A stretch of 64,000 nucleotides of DNA from Chloroflexota bacterium (GCA_902812455.1 CADDZH010000007.1:1-64000); one strand, 5' to 3'. Shown: positions 17,376 through 26,746, counted from the first letter of the stretch. The notes: generated from the sequence alone by a model not told the origin. Program-made: numbers and translations.

Positions 17376-19031
17376 ATGACAGACCAAACAGAGCGCTCTC
17401 CCGAAAATATGCCAGACACAGAACCTCTATTAGTGCCAGAGCAACAGTCCGCCAAAGTTGCTGATTCCGGCCCTTCAAAGAAATCTCGCAAATTAACACG
17501 AGGACAGATTGGGAATGTCGAATTTGAACGCCTTGAGCCATCTGGATTAAAAACCGTTCCCGTACTGGTTCAGGCACTTGATAATCAATGGTTACCGCGT
17601 TCGCTGCTGCGGCCAGCATTCGAGTCTGGGCAAATAACTGGAAGAATCGACAGGAGACTAAAAAGAGCCGTTCGATCCGAATATATACGTTCACTCATCA
17701 ACGGCCAGCAAGTCATCCTCAATCGGGCCTATCTCTACAATAATCCAGCAATCGCTATGGACTATTCAAAGAAAGGTCAGCAGCGTGAGGCATTTAAAGC
17801 TTTCCTTGAAGAGGGCACTCTTGTGCCATGGCTCCTGGCAGAGAAGACACCCATTGACCCTCCTGCTTCAGGCGCTGGCACAATTTCAGGCTTCGACGTA
17901 ACGAAGGCTTTTTCAAAATGGCAAGAGCTTTGTCAGGAAGTATACATGTCTTGCGCACGGCTTTCTTGGGATGAGAAAGAGAACATACGGCAGACTCGCC
18001 AGCGATTATCGGAACGTTTCAATACCTTTGCTGCCAGTGCAGCCGTGAGAGATATTGATACATTTATGCGTGACCTTAATCTGGACGTAAGCGCGAAGAA
18101 GGGGTTCAGGAAACGCTTAGTAGAGATGGGGCACTTTTGCCTGGACATAGCAGAAAAGGGAAGGATGGTCACACGCAATGATCTGTATAAAGCCTTCGTC
18201 ACAGCGGGGGATAACCCTGCAGAACGCCTGTATGATAGTTCAAAACCATTTGCAGCAGAGATTAAACAGCTATTAGATCTTTCTTACAACGTGAACTTAC
18301 CCGATGCTCTCGGAGGCTACTTGATTACCCCGGTTGACTCATTGCCACGCACATCGTTGCAGGAATGGCAGGAAACTGTGCGACAACAAGACCAGATAAC
18401 GGCTGATGATATTCTGAAACTGTTGCAGCGCACAGCATTCGATCTGGTTGGACAAGGGTTAGACGTGAAATCGATGGATGCACTCAGCTTAGAAAATGTA
18501 CGAGAGATACGGCGCATGGATGAATGGATAACCTATATCCAAAGTCTAGAGGATTTGCTGCAAAACCCTCTCCGATTCGCCGATGGCGGTGCAGCAAAAG
18601 TGTATAACAGTTATGCCAGGCTTGCAAAGCGGATAACAGATATCGTTGCAGAACAAGGTAGAATGGAAAAGATACTGACATCCTGGTCACCCGCTATCCA
18701 GCTCATTTTTTATATTGCTGGAGCGGTATTAGCATGTATGTGGACTGCAGATGGTGCAACATATCAGCTCTATGGTCAGGTTTCCGGCCTGGTTGGAGCT
18801 GCCGCGGCTCCTGTGGTAGCGCGAATGGTTATTCGTGATATGTCTGAAAGACGAGGGCAGCAAGATCTGAGCACGAGCATTGATTTTATGCGACGTAAGA
18901 TGGTAGACGCCAGGAATCAGTGGGAAGAAATTAAGCGTCAGGTGAAGAAACTCCCAGGCTACCAGGAAGTCGCAGTGTCCTTGGCAGAGGAAGGGATTGC
19001 CGATCCTATACTGAGCTATCAGGAATACTAA
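17376..19031 (+). CDS. Large protein of unknown function with C-terminal membrane segments
   Basis: It encodes 551 residues that I cannot place in a family. The N-terminal ~50 residues are polar and probably disordered. Residues ~60-430 look alpha-helical and charged (TRQRLSERFNTFAASAAVRD, RRLKRAVRSEYIRSLINGQ). Two hydrophobic stretches follow near 440-485 (IQLIFYIAGAVLACMW; VSGLVGAAAAPVVARMVI), then a basic helical tail. That pattern suggests a cytoplasmic domain tethered to the membrane by a hairpin. AAGGAG precedes the ATG. It lies between Nudix paralogues and a HAD phosphatase in one direction, so a shared role is likely but unproven. Confidence 0.6.
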   Translation: MTDQTERSPENMPDTEPLLVPEQQSAKVADSGPSKKSRKLTRGQIGNVEFERLEPSGLKTVPVLVQALDNQWLPRSLLRPAFESGQITGRIDRRLKRAVRSEYIRSLINGQQVILNRAYLYNNPAIAMDYSKKGQQREAFKAFLEEGTLVPWLLAEKTPIDPPASGAGTISGFDVTKAFSKWQELCQEVYMSCARLSWDEKENIRQTRQRLSERFNTFAASAAVRDIDTFMRDLNLDVSAKKGFRKRLVEMGHFCLDIAEKGRMVTRNDLYKAFVTAGDNPAERLYDSSKPFAAEIKQLLDLSYNVNLPDALGGYLITPVDSLPRTSLQEWQETVRQQDQITADDILKLLQRTAFDLVGQGLDVKSMDALSLENVREIRRMDEWITYIQSLEDLLQNPLRFADGGAAKVYNSYARLAKRITDIVAEQGRMEKILTSWSPAIQLIFYIAGAVLACMWTADGATYQLYGQVSGLVGAAAAPVVARMVIRDMSERRGQQDLSTSIDFMRRKMVDARNQWEEIKRQVKKLPGYQEVAVSLAEEGIADPILSYQEY

Positions 19032-19144
19032 ATGAAAGGCATGCTATGCATGAGCCAGCATACCATCTTGCTTTCCCAAGAGTATACAATAGTATATCAG
19101 AAAAGCCTTTGGTACTATCATCAGTATGATGTAGTTCTCAGCAT

Positions 19145-19930
19145 ATGGATTCAGCAGGGAAATCTTTCATCTCAGCGAAAGTGAATCTGACAGATTTTTC
19201 CGCGGTCATCTCCGACGTTGATTACACGCTCGTGGACTTTGACAGGGGCCACCGAGCCGCAATAGGAGCGTTGGCGAAAATTTTTGGAAAGCAATTGGCC
19301 AATGAAATGAATTGGATGTTTCATGTAGTTCTTGAGGGTCTTAGAAGAGCTGAAGACGCAAATTGGCAGGAACGGATGGCCTTTCAAGAAGTGATGAGCC
19401 AGATACAACAATTACAGGCTCCATCATTAACCATAGATGGACTCAAGCCTTGGAGCCGCGAGTCCTGGATGATACTAGCGGCAAGAAAATTAGGAATAGT
19501 ACTCACACCAGGACAGGTTGAGGTGGGGAGAGATGTATATTGGAATACCCTTAGTGAGAACATCGTGTTATATGAGGATGCAAAAGCCTTTCTAGAGGTC
19601 ATACAGCAAGTAGGAATACCACTCGTCCTCATGACTTCAAGTGACTCAATATGCAGGGTAGCAGAAGATTACTCGGTCCTATACGATCCAGCCTATTCGG
19701 AACAGTATAAAAGGAGACGGTTAAAACGACTTCCCTTAACATATCAAGCATTGGTCATTGGAGATCCCATAGACAAGCCTGATCCAAGATTTTTTGACAA
19801 AGTATTTCAGGCTGTAGCAGAGCTTGGGAACTTTCCTATGGACAAAATCCTTGTTGTTGGTGACTCAGAGAGGAGTGATTTACAAGAACCAAGACGCCGT
19901 GGCTGTGCAACGTTATTAGTGACAACATAA
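19145..19930 (+). CDS. HAD-superfamily hydrolase
   Basis: It encodes 261 residues with the HAD motifs: motif I SDVDYTLVDFD (DxDxT), motif II VLMTSSDS, the motif III Lys within IDKPDPRFFD, and motif IV VVGDSERSDLQE. A helical cap of ~90 residues sits between motifs I and II. Such enzymes are mostly phosphatases of nucleotides or sugars. The start has no strong ribosome-binding site; the chosen ATG places motif I at residues ~26-32. It lies 113 bases after the unknown 551-residue gene and 34 bases before the third Nudix gene. Confidence 0.8.
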   Translation: MDSAGKSFISAKVNLTDFSAVISDVDYTLVDFDRGHRAAIGALAKIFGKQLANEMNWMFHVVLEGLRRAEDANWQERMAFQEVMSQIQQLQAPSLTIDGLKPWSRESWMILAARKLGIVLTPGQVEVGRDVYWNTLSENIVLYEDAKAFLEVIQQVGIPLVLMTSSDSICRVAEDYSVLYDPAYSEQYKRRRLKRLPLTYQALVIGDPIDKPDPRFFDKVFQAVAELGNFPMDKILVVGDSERSDLQEPRRRGCATLLVTT

Positions 19931-19964
19931 TCATCATGAAAGCATTGAAAGGAACCACCCTCAT

Positions 19965-20645
19965 TTGAAGAGACGAACAAATTATTTTGCTTTCGCCGAA
20001 GTCCATCCTGAACTCTTTGAGAATCCGCCCGGAGCGGGATTCATCGTTCTCCTAGATGAGGCTGATATCCGGCGGGCCGAGGCAAATATGGCGCAGTGGC
20101 TCAAAACGAAAGGTTTCCCCACGGAGTGGGCACAAGTGGGCATCGCTTATCAAGATCAGTACAGGTGGGTTCTGCGCGATGCAGTACGCTTTCCCGATCA
20201 ATCACTGGGCATCTACACGCGAATAGTAAGGGATGGGGTACCTGGAGTAATCATCCTCCCTATCCACCAGGAACAGGTACTTCTTATTCGCCATTTTCGG
20301 CATGCTACGCGCACCTGGCATCTTGAAATTCCACGCGGATATGGAGAAGAGGGGTTGACAAGTGAAGAAAATGCGCAACGGGAACTGAGCGAAGAAATAG
20401 GAGCTACGATTTCTCGCCTTGTTGCGCTGGGTCAAGCATACCCGGATACAGGAGCACTTTCAGAGTACAATACCTTCTTCTATGCAGAGGTTGAGACTTA
20501 CGGTGCAATAGAAGCTGACGAGGCTATTGTAGAGCTTTTGCCAACACCGATACCGGATTTTGAGCGCATGATCCGTGAGAACGAGATCGAAGATGGGTTC
20601 ACCATTACAGCTTATGGACTGGCAAAGGCGCGAGGTTTGCTTTAG
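19965..20645 (+). CDS. Nudix hydrolase, paralogue C (intact box)
   Basis: It encodes 226 residues from a TTG start preceded by AAAGGA. The layout equals paralogues A and B (FAEVHPELFENPPGAGF, EWAQVGIAYQDQY, VLLIRHFRHATRTWHLEIPRG). Here the helix reads RELSEEIG at residues 139-146, a full REUxEExGU, so it is the probable active enzyme of the three. ADP-ribose or a related dinucleotide is a reasonable substrate guess from the RHFRHA/HLEIPRG region, but this is inference. It is followed after 54 bases by a HIT hydrolase gene. Confidence 0.8.
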   Translation: MKRRTNYFAFAEVHPELFENPPGAGFIVLLDEADIRRAEANMAQWLKTKGFPTEWAQVGIAYQDQYRWVLRDAVRFPDQSLGIYTRIVRDGVPGVIILPIHQEQVLLIRHFRHATRTWHLEIPRGYGEEGLTSEENAQRELSEEIGATISRLVALGQAYPDTGALSEYNTFFYAEVETYGAIEADEAIVELLPTPIPDFERMIRENEIEDGFTITAYGLAKARGLL

Positions 20646-20699
20646 AAGCGTAGAGAGAAGAGAGTGTAAAGCCTATGGGTCAGAAAAACGGGAGTATAG

Positions 20700-21170
20700 A
20701 TGTTTCATCACGAACCAAAAGAGTATGCCTGCCCCTTCTGCTTGCTTGTGCAGGGAGGCGAAAGCAAATATAACAGTCAACAGGATATTGTTTATCAAGA
20801 TGGGCTTACAACAGCATTCATCTCTCCACGCTGGTGGCCAAATAATCCAGGCAACGTTATTATCATCCCTAACGAGCACTTTGAGAATATGTACGATTTG
20901 CCTTCAGAGTATGCTCATCACATCCAGGACATAGCCAGAGAAGTAGCCATAGCCATGAAGGAGATGTACACATGTGATGGCGTTTCAACGCGCCAACATA
21001 ACGAGCCGGCGGGAGGACAAGACGTCTGGCATTATCACCTGCATGTTTTTCCCAGATACAATGGCGACAATCTGTACCTGAGTTCTGCGCTCAAAGATGT
21101 TGTGCCACTCGAGAAGCGGATTGTCTATGCTGAAAGGCTGAGAGAATATTTGAGCTTCAAAGGCCTATAA
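20700..21170 (+). CDS. HIT-family nucleotide hydrolase/transferase
   Basis: It encodes 156 residues of the histidine-triad family. The catalytic triad is WHYHLHVFPR (HxHxH). The N-terminal CPFCLLVQGG resembles the short zinc-type start of bacterial HIT proteins, and IIIPNEHFENMYDLP is the usual strand-loop. HIT proteins hydrolyse nucleoside phosphoramidates or dinucleoside polyphosphates. It ends the Nudix/HAD/HIT island, and together these suggest degradation or recycling of nucleotide-linked compounds. GGGAG precedes the ATG. Confidence 0.85.
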   Translation: MFHHEPKEYACPFCLLVQGGESKYNSQQDIVYQDGLTTAFISPRWWPNNPGNVIIIPNEHFENMYDLPSEYAHHIQDIAREVAIAMKEMYTCDGVSTRQHNEPAGGQDVWHYHLHVFPRYNGDNLYLSSALKDVVPLEKRIVYAERLREYLSFKGL

Positions 21171-21330
21171 CGAGTTTGAAGCAAAGAGAGTCTTTGGAAA
21201 ACTCATGGCAGAATAGCCATTATCAGGGAGTCATAGTATTTTACAATGCTCTTACGCAAGAAGAATGCAACGGGGAGCCTACATCGATCTTGGCTCTACA
21301 GTTGGAGAGAGCGTGATGACTTTTTGAATA

Positions 21331-22680
21331 TCATTCCTCAGCGTTCATTGCTGGCAAGTGCCCAAAGAACAGCGCCCCACCAGTCGTGGCATTCCTGGCA
21401 GCCAGATCACCTTCATGCGCTTGCAGAATGCGCTGGGCAATGGTTAAGCCCAACCCTGCGCCTCCGGTTCGCCGGTTCCGCGAGCGCTCGCCCCGATATA
21501 ACGGCTGAAAGAGATGTGGCAGATCTTCTGGCGCAATACCTGGCCCGGTGTCAGTCACAGAAAACTGCACCTGAGTTTCTTTCTGCTGCCAGGAAAGGAC
21601 AATTGTGCCTCCAGCGGGGGTATGGGAAAGCGCGTTGTCGAGCAGGTTGCCGAACGCACGCGCGAGCAGATGTGCGTCTGCCATGAGCCAACATGGCTCC
21701 GTTGGGCGATCTTCGACCACGCTGATCCCTCTGGTTTCGGCAAGCGGTCGAATGCTCTCCATGACTCGCCCCATGAGTACTCCCAGATCGAGCGGTTCCC
21801 GCTTCGGAAGCACTTCCAGATACTCCAGTTGCGCATACAGAAAGAGATCGTCGATCAGTCGTTCAAGGGTTTCAGCTTGCTGCTGGCACACCTGAAGATA
21901 CCTCCTCGCTTTCTCTGGATCTCTTGCCAGGCCCTGCGCGAAGCCTTGCAGATACCCGCGCAGGGCGAAAAGCGGTGTGCGCAGATCATGGGCAATGGCG
22001 CTGATAAACAATCGGCGTTCCTGTTCCAGTTCCGTTTGACGAGACAAAGCCGTCGAGAGTGCCTCTCTCATCGACTCAAACGCATCCGCGACCTCGGCGA
22101 GTTCTTTGATCGAGGAGGCTGGCAAGGAAAAGTGCAGATCCTGAACTGCTATCGATCGTGCGGCAGCCGAGAGCGCTGCCAACGGACGCAGGAGGGTTCG
22201 GCTCAGCCACCAGGTCACGACCACGAGCGTGAGCAGGAACATCACGCCCAGCAGCAGCACGAGCTGTGGGAACAGCGAGCCTGCAGAACTTTGCTGGCTT
22301 TCATAGAGGCGCGCGATCGCCTGAAGCCGCCCTCCAGGAGTGAGCGCAATCGTGGAAAAAGGGGTTGCAGACCGCTCTGCTTGCGTTGGCGCGCTGCGAT
22401 AGAGGACCTTTCCCGACGGGTCCTGGATAACCACCACGACTCCCTCTGCCGTTGCCTGTGATCCCAGCGTGCGCTGAAATGTTGGATCAGTCCACTGTGC
22501 GGTGTGGGCCAGGAGCGCCTGCACAGCCTGTGCGCGGGAGGCTTCATCTCGGTTTGGTAGCTGCGTTGCCCTGCTCGCTTGTTGGACCACCAGAACCGTC
22601 GCCAGTGTGGTCACGAGAACGATCGTGACCATGACAATGAAGGTACAGGCCAGCCAGAAACGCAGCGAGAGGTTCTTCAT
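21331..22680 (-). CDS. Sensor histidine kinase
   Basis: A membrane kinase of 449 residues. TM1 is at ~8-33 and a ~100-residue extracytoplasmic domain follows. TM2 is at ~137-159, with a HAMP-like linker after it. The phospho-acceptor His231 lies in AIAHDLRTP. The N-box FGNLLDNALSHTPAGG, G1 DTGPGIAPEDLPHLFQPLYRG and G2 GGAGLGLTIAQRIL are all present. An alternative start 36 bases upstream lies inside the regulator gene; MKNLSLR is better because its ATGA overlaps the regulator stop by 4 bases. It pairs with the response regulator upstream and probably controls the divergent ABC exporter. Confidence 0.9.
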   Translation of the reverse strand: MKNLSLRFWLACTFIVMVTIVLVTTLATVLVVQQASRATQLPNRDEASRAQAVQALLAHTAQWTDPTFQRTLGSQATAEGVVVVIQDPSGKVLYRSAPTQAERSATPFSTIALTPGGRLQAIARLYESQQSSAGSLFPQLVLLLGVMFLLTLVVVTWWLSRTLLRPLAALSAAARSIAVQDLHFSLPASSIKELAEVADAFESMREALSTALSRQTELEQERRLFISAIAHDLRTPLFALRGYLQGFAQGLARDPEKARRYLQVCQQQAETLERLIDDLFLYAQLEYLEVLPKREPLDLGVLMGRVMESIRPLAETRGISVVEDRPTEPCWLMADAHLLARAFGNLLDNALSHTPAGGTIVLSWQQKETQVQFSVTDTGPGIAPEDLPHLFQPLYRGERSRNRRTGGAGLGLTIAQRILQAHEGDLAARNATTGGALFFGHLPAMNAEE

Positions 22681-23378
22681 CGGGGGTACTCCTCGAAGCG
22701 GTATCCGACTCCCCACACGGTCGTAATGTAGCGGGGATGCGCCGGATCGCTCTCAATCTTGTCGCGAATGCGTCCGATATGCACGGCCACGGTGTGCCGC
22801 TCGCCAAATTCGCCCCAGATCTGTTCAAACAGATGGTCGCGAGAAAAGACCTGGCGCGGGTGCGAAGCCAGGAGCCGCAGCAAGGCGAACTCTTTAGCTG
22901 CGAACGAGATTGGCTTGCCTTCTACGAACACTTCATGCGCGGCGAGATCGATCGTGAGGCGTCCAAAATCCAGGACCGCACAGGAAGTCTCTCGCGTGTC
23001 TTTCTGACTGCGCCGCAAGACGGCTTTAATCCGTGCAACCACTTCGGCAGGGGTTGCCGATTTGACAATGTAATCATCTGCTCCCAGACTAAGGCCGCGT
23101 AATTTGTCACTGTCACCTGAGCGCGCACTCAAGAAGAGCAGGGGAAGATCCTGCTGTTGGCGCAACTCCCGGCAAAACTCAAAGCCAGAGGTTCCGGGCA
23201 ACATGACATCGAGCAGGAGACAGTCCACTGGCGTCCGTGCCAGAATCGCTTTCGCCTCCTCGATCTCTTGAGCGACCTCGACCTGGAAACCCTCGGCCTC
23301 TAAAAAATCCCGCATGATCTCCAGGATCGTCTCCTCGTCATCGACGATCAGGATCGTCGTTTTCCTCTCCTGCTTCAT
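22677..23378 (-). CDS. OmpR-family response regulator
   Basis: A receiver domain (VDDEETILEIMRDFLEAEGF, phospho-acceptor Asp57 in LLLDVMLPGTSG, Lys in IVKSATPAEVVARIKAVLRR) followed by a winged-helix DNA-binding domain (FAAKEFALLRLLASHPRQVFSR, RHTVAVHIGRIRDKIE). AGGAG places the start at MKQERK rather than at the upstream in-frame codon. It is transcribed away from an ABC transporter operon across a ~225-base divergent region and is translationally coupled to its kinase. Confidence 0.9.
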   Translation of the reverse strand: MKQERKTTILIVDDEETILEIMRDFLEAEGFQVEVAQEIEEAKAILARTPVDCLLLDVMLPGTSGFEFCRELRQQQDLPLLFLSARSGDSDKLRGLSLGADDYIVKSATPAEVVARIKAVLRRSQKDTRETSCAVLDFGRLTIDLAAHEVFVEGKPISFAAKEFALLRLLASHPRQVFSRDHLFEQIWGEFGERHTVAVHIGRIRDKIESDPAHPRYITTVWGVGYRFEEYPR

Positions 23379-23604
23379 CGGTTGTTCTCCTCTCACACGC
23401 GGCGCTCATTGTTCATCGCTGCTCCATTCTAGCAAATGGAGATCTCACGTGACCAGAGAAAGGGGAAGGTTGAACCAAAGTGTTTATCATTTGTTTACGA
23501 TTTTCCTCCTGTTTTGTTGAACTTTCTCCGCTATGCTCATGGACAAGAACCTGGGAGGAACGGTGTTTCTTCTTCTCCCAGGCGAAAGACGGAAAGGACA
23601 GGAA
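23379..23604. promoter_or_regulatory. Divergent promoter region of two-component system and ABC exporter
   Basis: About 225 bases, A+T-rich in the middle (TGTTTATCATTTGTTTACG), between the regulator and exporter genes. The near-direct pair GTTTATCATTT / GTTTACGATTT, spaced about one helical turn apart at 23479-23503, is a candidate OmpR-type operator. No experiment supports it; it is read from sequence only. Confidence 0.4.
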
Positions 23605-24342
23605 ATGCGCATGTTTTTCACTCGATGCTGGTATGAACTTCGCATTTTGGGGAAGTGGGTGCTGTTGATCCCACTGATGATCATGGGTGGGACCGCCTTC
23701 CTCGCCCTCTTGTATGGAGTAATCATTCCGCAAGCGAGTACCGCACAGATCGCAAAAATGCTGACCGGTAGCCTGGAAATGGTGCTGCCCCTGGCAACTG
23801 CGCTGGTGATTGGGACCATTGGAACCCGCGATACAGCGGTAGAGGTGCAATTAGCATTGCCAACTGCCTATCACTGGACGGTCTTTCTCCGGGTAAGTTT
23901 GATCGGTGGATGGAGTATCGCCACCTCCGTGCTGGCTTCAGCTATCATCTCCCTGCTAGGATTGTGGCACCGACCGGCTCAGATCCAGACCTGGAGCGTC
24001 GTGAGCCAGTGGCTGGCAGGACAACTCGTCTGGGCTGCACCACTCTTCGCGCTTTCAGCCTGGACGTTTTGCCTTGCCCTGCTCCTGCTCAGTCGAGCCG
24101 CCAGCGGCGGGGTTGTCGGAGCTGTGTGGATTCTGGAAAGCTTCTTGTACCAGATGTTTGCCTCGACCTCCTGGCTGCAACCGCTTTACCTGTTTCCGAC
24201 TACCTTTACCCCGGCGATCTCCTTCTGGCTCGCCAATCGCCTGGATCTGCTTGCCATCGCGCTTGTACTCTTTGCGGTGAGTTGGGGGCTGCTCCGGCGT
24301 CATGAGGCGCTCATCCAGGGAGCCGGGGGTGAAGAAGTGTAG
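23605..24342 (+). CDS. ABC exporter permease subunit 1
   Basis: A membrane protein of about 245 residues with roughly six hydrophobic helices (for example VLLIPLMIMGGTAFLALLYGVII, MVLPLATALVIGTIG, SVLASAIISLLGL). An in-frame ATG at 23533 exists, but AAAGGA six bases before 23605 favours MRMFFTRCW. It lies 41 bases upstream of the ATPase gene, and a second permease follows that. This ATPase plus two-permease layout next to a two-component system is typical of antimicrobial-peptide or drug resistance exporters; the substrate is inferred only. Confidence 0.75.
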   Translation: MRMFFTRCWYELRILGKWVLLIPLMIMGGTAFLALLYGVIIPQASTAQIAKMLTGSLEMVLPLATALVIGTIGTRDTAVEVQLALPTAYHWTVFLRVSLIGGWSIATSVLASAIISLLGLWHRPAQIQTWSVVSQWLAGQLVWAAPLFALSAWTFCLALLLLSRAASGGVVGAVWILESFLYQMFASTSWLQPLYLFPTTFTPAISFWLANRLDLLAIALVLFAVSWGLLRRHEALIQGAGGEEV

Positions 24343-24383
24343 AGCGCCGCGAACCACAACAAATAGAGAGGAACTGAGAAAAG

Positions 24384-25271
24384 ATGAGCATCATCGTCAC
24401 CGATCTTACCAAGACCTATCCTGGCGGTGTTCAGGCCCTCAACCGCGTCACGCTGACCATCCCGCCGGGCATGTTTGGCTTGCTCGGCCCTAATGGCGCG
24501 GGCAAAACCACTTTGATGCGGATCCTCACCGGGATTGTGCTGCCCACCAGCGGGCATGTGGCGCTTTCAGAACACGATCTCTCCACCAGACAGGGACGGC
24601 ACGCGGCCAAAACACAGTTGGGCTACTTGCCGCAAGACTTCGGCACGTACCCGGACTTGAGCGCCTTTGAGTTTCTCGACTACCTGGCCATACTTAAGGG
24701 CATGCAGGATCGCAAAGCGCGGCGGGAACATGTGGAGCACCTTCTGGAAACCGTTGCTCTGCACACGGACGCAAGGCGCCGGCTCAAAACATACTCTGGG
24801 GGCATGAAACGGCGGATCGGGATTGCCCAGGCCCTCCTGGGTGATCCTTCTATCGTGATTGTCGATGAGCCAACGGCGGGTCTCGATCCTGAAGAGCGTC
24901 TCCGTTTTCGCAACTTGCTCTCTCAGCTTTCCAAAGATCGCACCGTCTTGCTCTCCACACATATTGTGGAGGATGTTGCTCAGACCTGCCAGAATCTGGC
25001 CATTCTCAAAGGGGGGCAGGTGTTGTTTCAAGGAACGAGCCGCGAGCTGATTGAGCGCACACGAGGCCGGGTCTGGGCCGTCACGACCGACGGTCCCAGG
25101 CCGGAAGGGGGCGGCACCGTAGTTTCGCAGCTGCAACTGGGGAGTACGGTCCAGTACCGTGTCGTCGGCACCCCTGCGTCTTCTGCCGGTTCCGGGTCCA
25201 TCACCCCGGTCGAGCCGACGTTGGAAGATGGGTATGTCTGGCTGATGCAGCGGCAAGCCGTACGCGTATGA
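24384..25271 (+). CDS. ABC exporter ATP-binding subunit
   Basis: It encodes 295 residues. Walker A is GPNGAGKTT, the Q-loop region is LGYLPQDFG, the signature is YSGGMKRRIGIAQAL, Walker B is IVIVDEPTAGLDPEE, and the H-loop is STHIVEDV. An extra ~70-residue C-terminal domain follows the ATPase core, as in lantibiotic and drug exporters. It forms an operon with permeases on both sides and energises export across the cytoplasmic membrane. Confidence 0.92.
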   Translation: MSIIVTDLTKTYPGGVQALNRVTLTIPPGMFGLLGPNGAGKTTLMRILTGIVLPTSGHVALSEHDLSTRQGRHAAKTQLGYLPQDFGTYPDLSAFEFLDYLAILKGMQDRKARREHVEHLLETVALHTDARRRLKTYSGGMKRRIGIAQALLGDPSIVIVDEPTAGLDPEERLRFRNLLSQLSKDRTVLLSTHIVEDVAQTCQNLAILKGGQVLFQGTSRELIERTRGRVWAVTTDGPRPEGGGTVVSQLQLGSTVQYRVVGTPASSAGSGSITPVEPTLEDGYVWLMQRQAVRV

Positions 25272-25379
25272 AGCCTCATACGAACACACCGCCCACGTCC
25301 ATCTTCTTGGCGTCGCGCCATACGCTCGCCTCATGCTCTCTTGAGGGAGCACACATATCGACAGAAAGGAACAATCGTG

Positions 25380-26174
25380 ATGAATCCTGCTCTGGCATTA
25401 CGCGCCACGCTGACCTACGAGTTTCGTATGCAGATCCGGCGCCTCTCCCTGTGGGCCACTTTTGCCCTGGCAGCAGTCCTGCTCCTGTGGCTGGGCAGTA
25501 AACCACCCTCGTTTACGGAGGAACCGGTACCCATGCAACTGTTCGCTTTCTCCGCCTTCCAATTCAACATTTTTCTGCCCATTGTCGCCGGGATCTTTCT
25601 CGCCGACCGCTTGCCGCGTGACCGCAAGGTCCATATGGAAGAACTCCTCAAAACGCTTCCCAGTGGCAGTGGAGCCAGGCTCTTTGGCAAGTATGTCGGC
25701 GGTATTCTGGCAACCCTGGTCCCGTACGTTCTGCTGTACAGTTTACAGGTCGGACGTTTGCTGGTGTTGATGCAGCAAGCGGGGGTCATCCAGCCAGCAG
25801 GGATACCTGTGGTCGTTGGACAGGCGTTCCTCGTGTTCGCCGCAATGGTGCTGCCTGCGCTGTTCTTTGTCGCGGCCTTCTCGCTGGCCTGTACCACCAT
25901 CCTCTGGGTTCCCCTCTACCAGTTCTGCTTGATCGGCTACTGGTTCTGGGGCAATCTGTTGCCAGCGAATCGAGGAATTCCCACGCTGAGTAATACGCTG
26001 CTTACTCCCATTGGAACCTATCCGGCCCTGGCCTTCTTTGGCAAAGTCGCTGGGCCAGTCAAACAGGCCACGGTGCTGCAAGGCTGGGAAAGCATCTTCC
26101 TGCTCTTCGGGTGTGCGTGCCTGACGCTGCTGGCAGCATGGGGCTACCTGGCGTGGAAACAGGACCATTCCTAA
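25380..26174 (+). CDS. ABC exporter permease subunit 2
   Basis: A membrane protein of about 264 residues with six or so helices (LSLWATFALAAVLLLWLG, FNIFLPIVAGIFLADRL, FLVFAAMVLPALFFVAAFSLA, PLYQFCLIGYWFWGN). The start at 25380 follows GAAAGGA; the longer frame from 25341 lacks a site. It resembles ABC-2 type permeases, and VHMEELLKTLP is the usual coupling-helix region. It completes the exporter with the preceding two genes. Confidence 0.8.
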   Translation: MNPALALRATLTYEFRMQIRRLSLWATFALAAVLLLWLGSKPPSFTEEPVPMQLFAFSAFQFNIFLPIVAGIFLADRLPRDRKVHMEELLKTLPSGSGARLFGKYVGGILATLVPYVLLYSLQVGRLLVLMQQAGVIQPAGIPVVVGQAFLVFAAMVLPALFFVAAFSLACTTILWVPLYQFCLIGYWFWGNLLPANRGIPTLSNTLLTPIGTYPALAFFGKVAGPVKQATVLQGWESIFLLFGCACLTLLAAWGYLAWKQDHS

Positions 26175-26277
26175 CAGCGGGAAAGGGGTCGATACCTCTA
26201 TGGCTGAGTGCCGGGTTTTTGTCAAGGAACAAACAGCTCACGCAGCTTGTCGCCTCCTGCAACAGGAAAGGACAGGA

Positions 26278-26745
26278 ATGATGGAAACAAGAGAAGCGAT
26301 GGCGATGGCACTGGTGGCACCAGATGACCTTCAAGCACAGAGATCAGCTCGACAAGAGATTGTTCAACAGGTGAAGCTTGGGGCAACGGCAAGAGAAGCA
26401 CGAAAGCGCTGCTCCGTTCCGATGCATCGTACCACGGTCTATCGGTTGCTCAAGCGAGTCGAGCGTGAAGGTGAGGACGCTCTGGACGAGAGGCGTCATG
26501 GTCACCCGGCCAAACTGCGTGGGGAAGTGCTCACCTGTGTGCTGGATTACTGCCAGAGCCACGCGTCTGCCACCAGCCGCGAGGTCCAACACCTCGTGGC
26601 TGAACGCTTCAGAATCACGGTGAGTGTCAGCCAACTCAACCGCGTACGTGCCGCTCACGGGCTGAGCCGAAAGACCCCACAGCGAGAAAAAAAAGCCGCA
26701 AACGGGCGTCATCATTGCCTCTGGATCGAATGCCCAGGCAGGTAG
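26278..26745 (+). CDS. Transposase N-terminal part (HTH, orfA)
   Basis: About 155 residues with two helix-turn-helix regions (VKLGATAREARKRCSVPMHRTTVYRLL; TSREVQHLVAERFRITVSVSQLNRVRAAHGLS) linked by ERRHGHPAKLRGEVL, typical of unclassified Ktedonobacterial transposases. The frame leaves the conserved sequence right after an A8 run at 26687-26694 and stops at 26745. The frame one base ahead stays open across this point and carries the catalytic part. The two together make one protein of ~796 residues if slippage, or an indel correction, occurs. Confidence 0.75.
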   Translation: MMETREAMAMALVAPDDLQAQRSARQEIVQQVKLGATAREARKRCSVPMHRTTVYRLLKRVEREGEDALDERRHGHPAKLRGEVLTCVLDYCQSHASATSREVQHLVAERFRITVSVSQLNRVRAAHGLSRKTPQREKKAANGRHHCLWIECPGR

Positions 26746-26746
26746 C

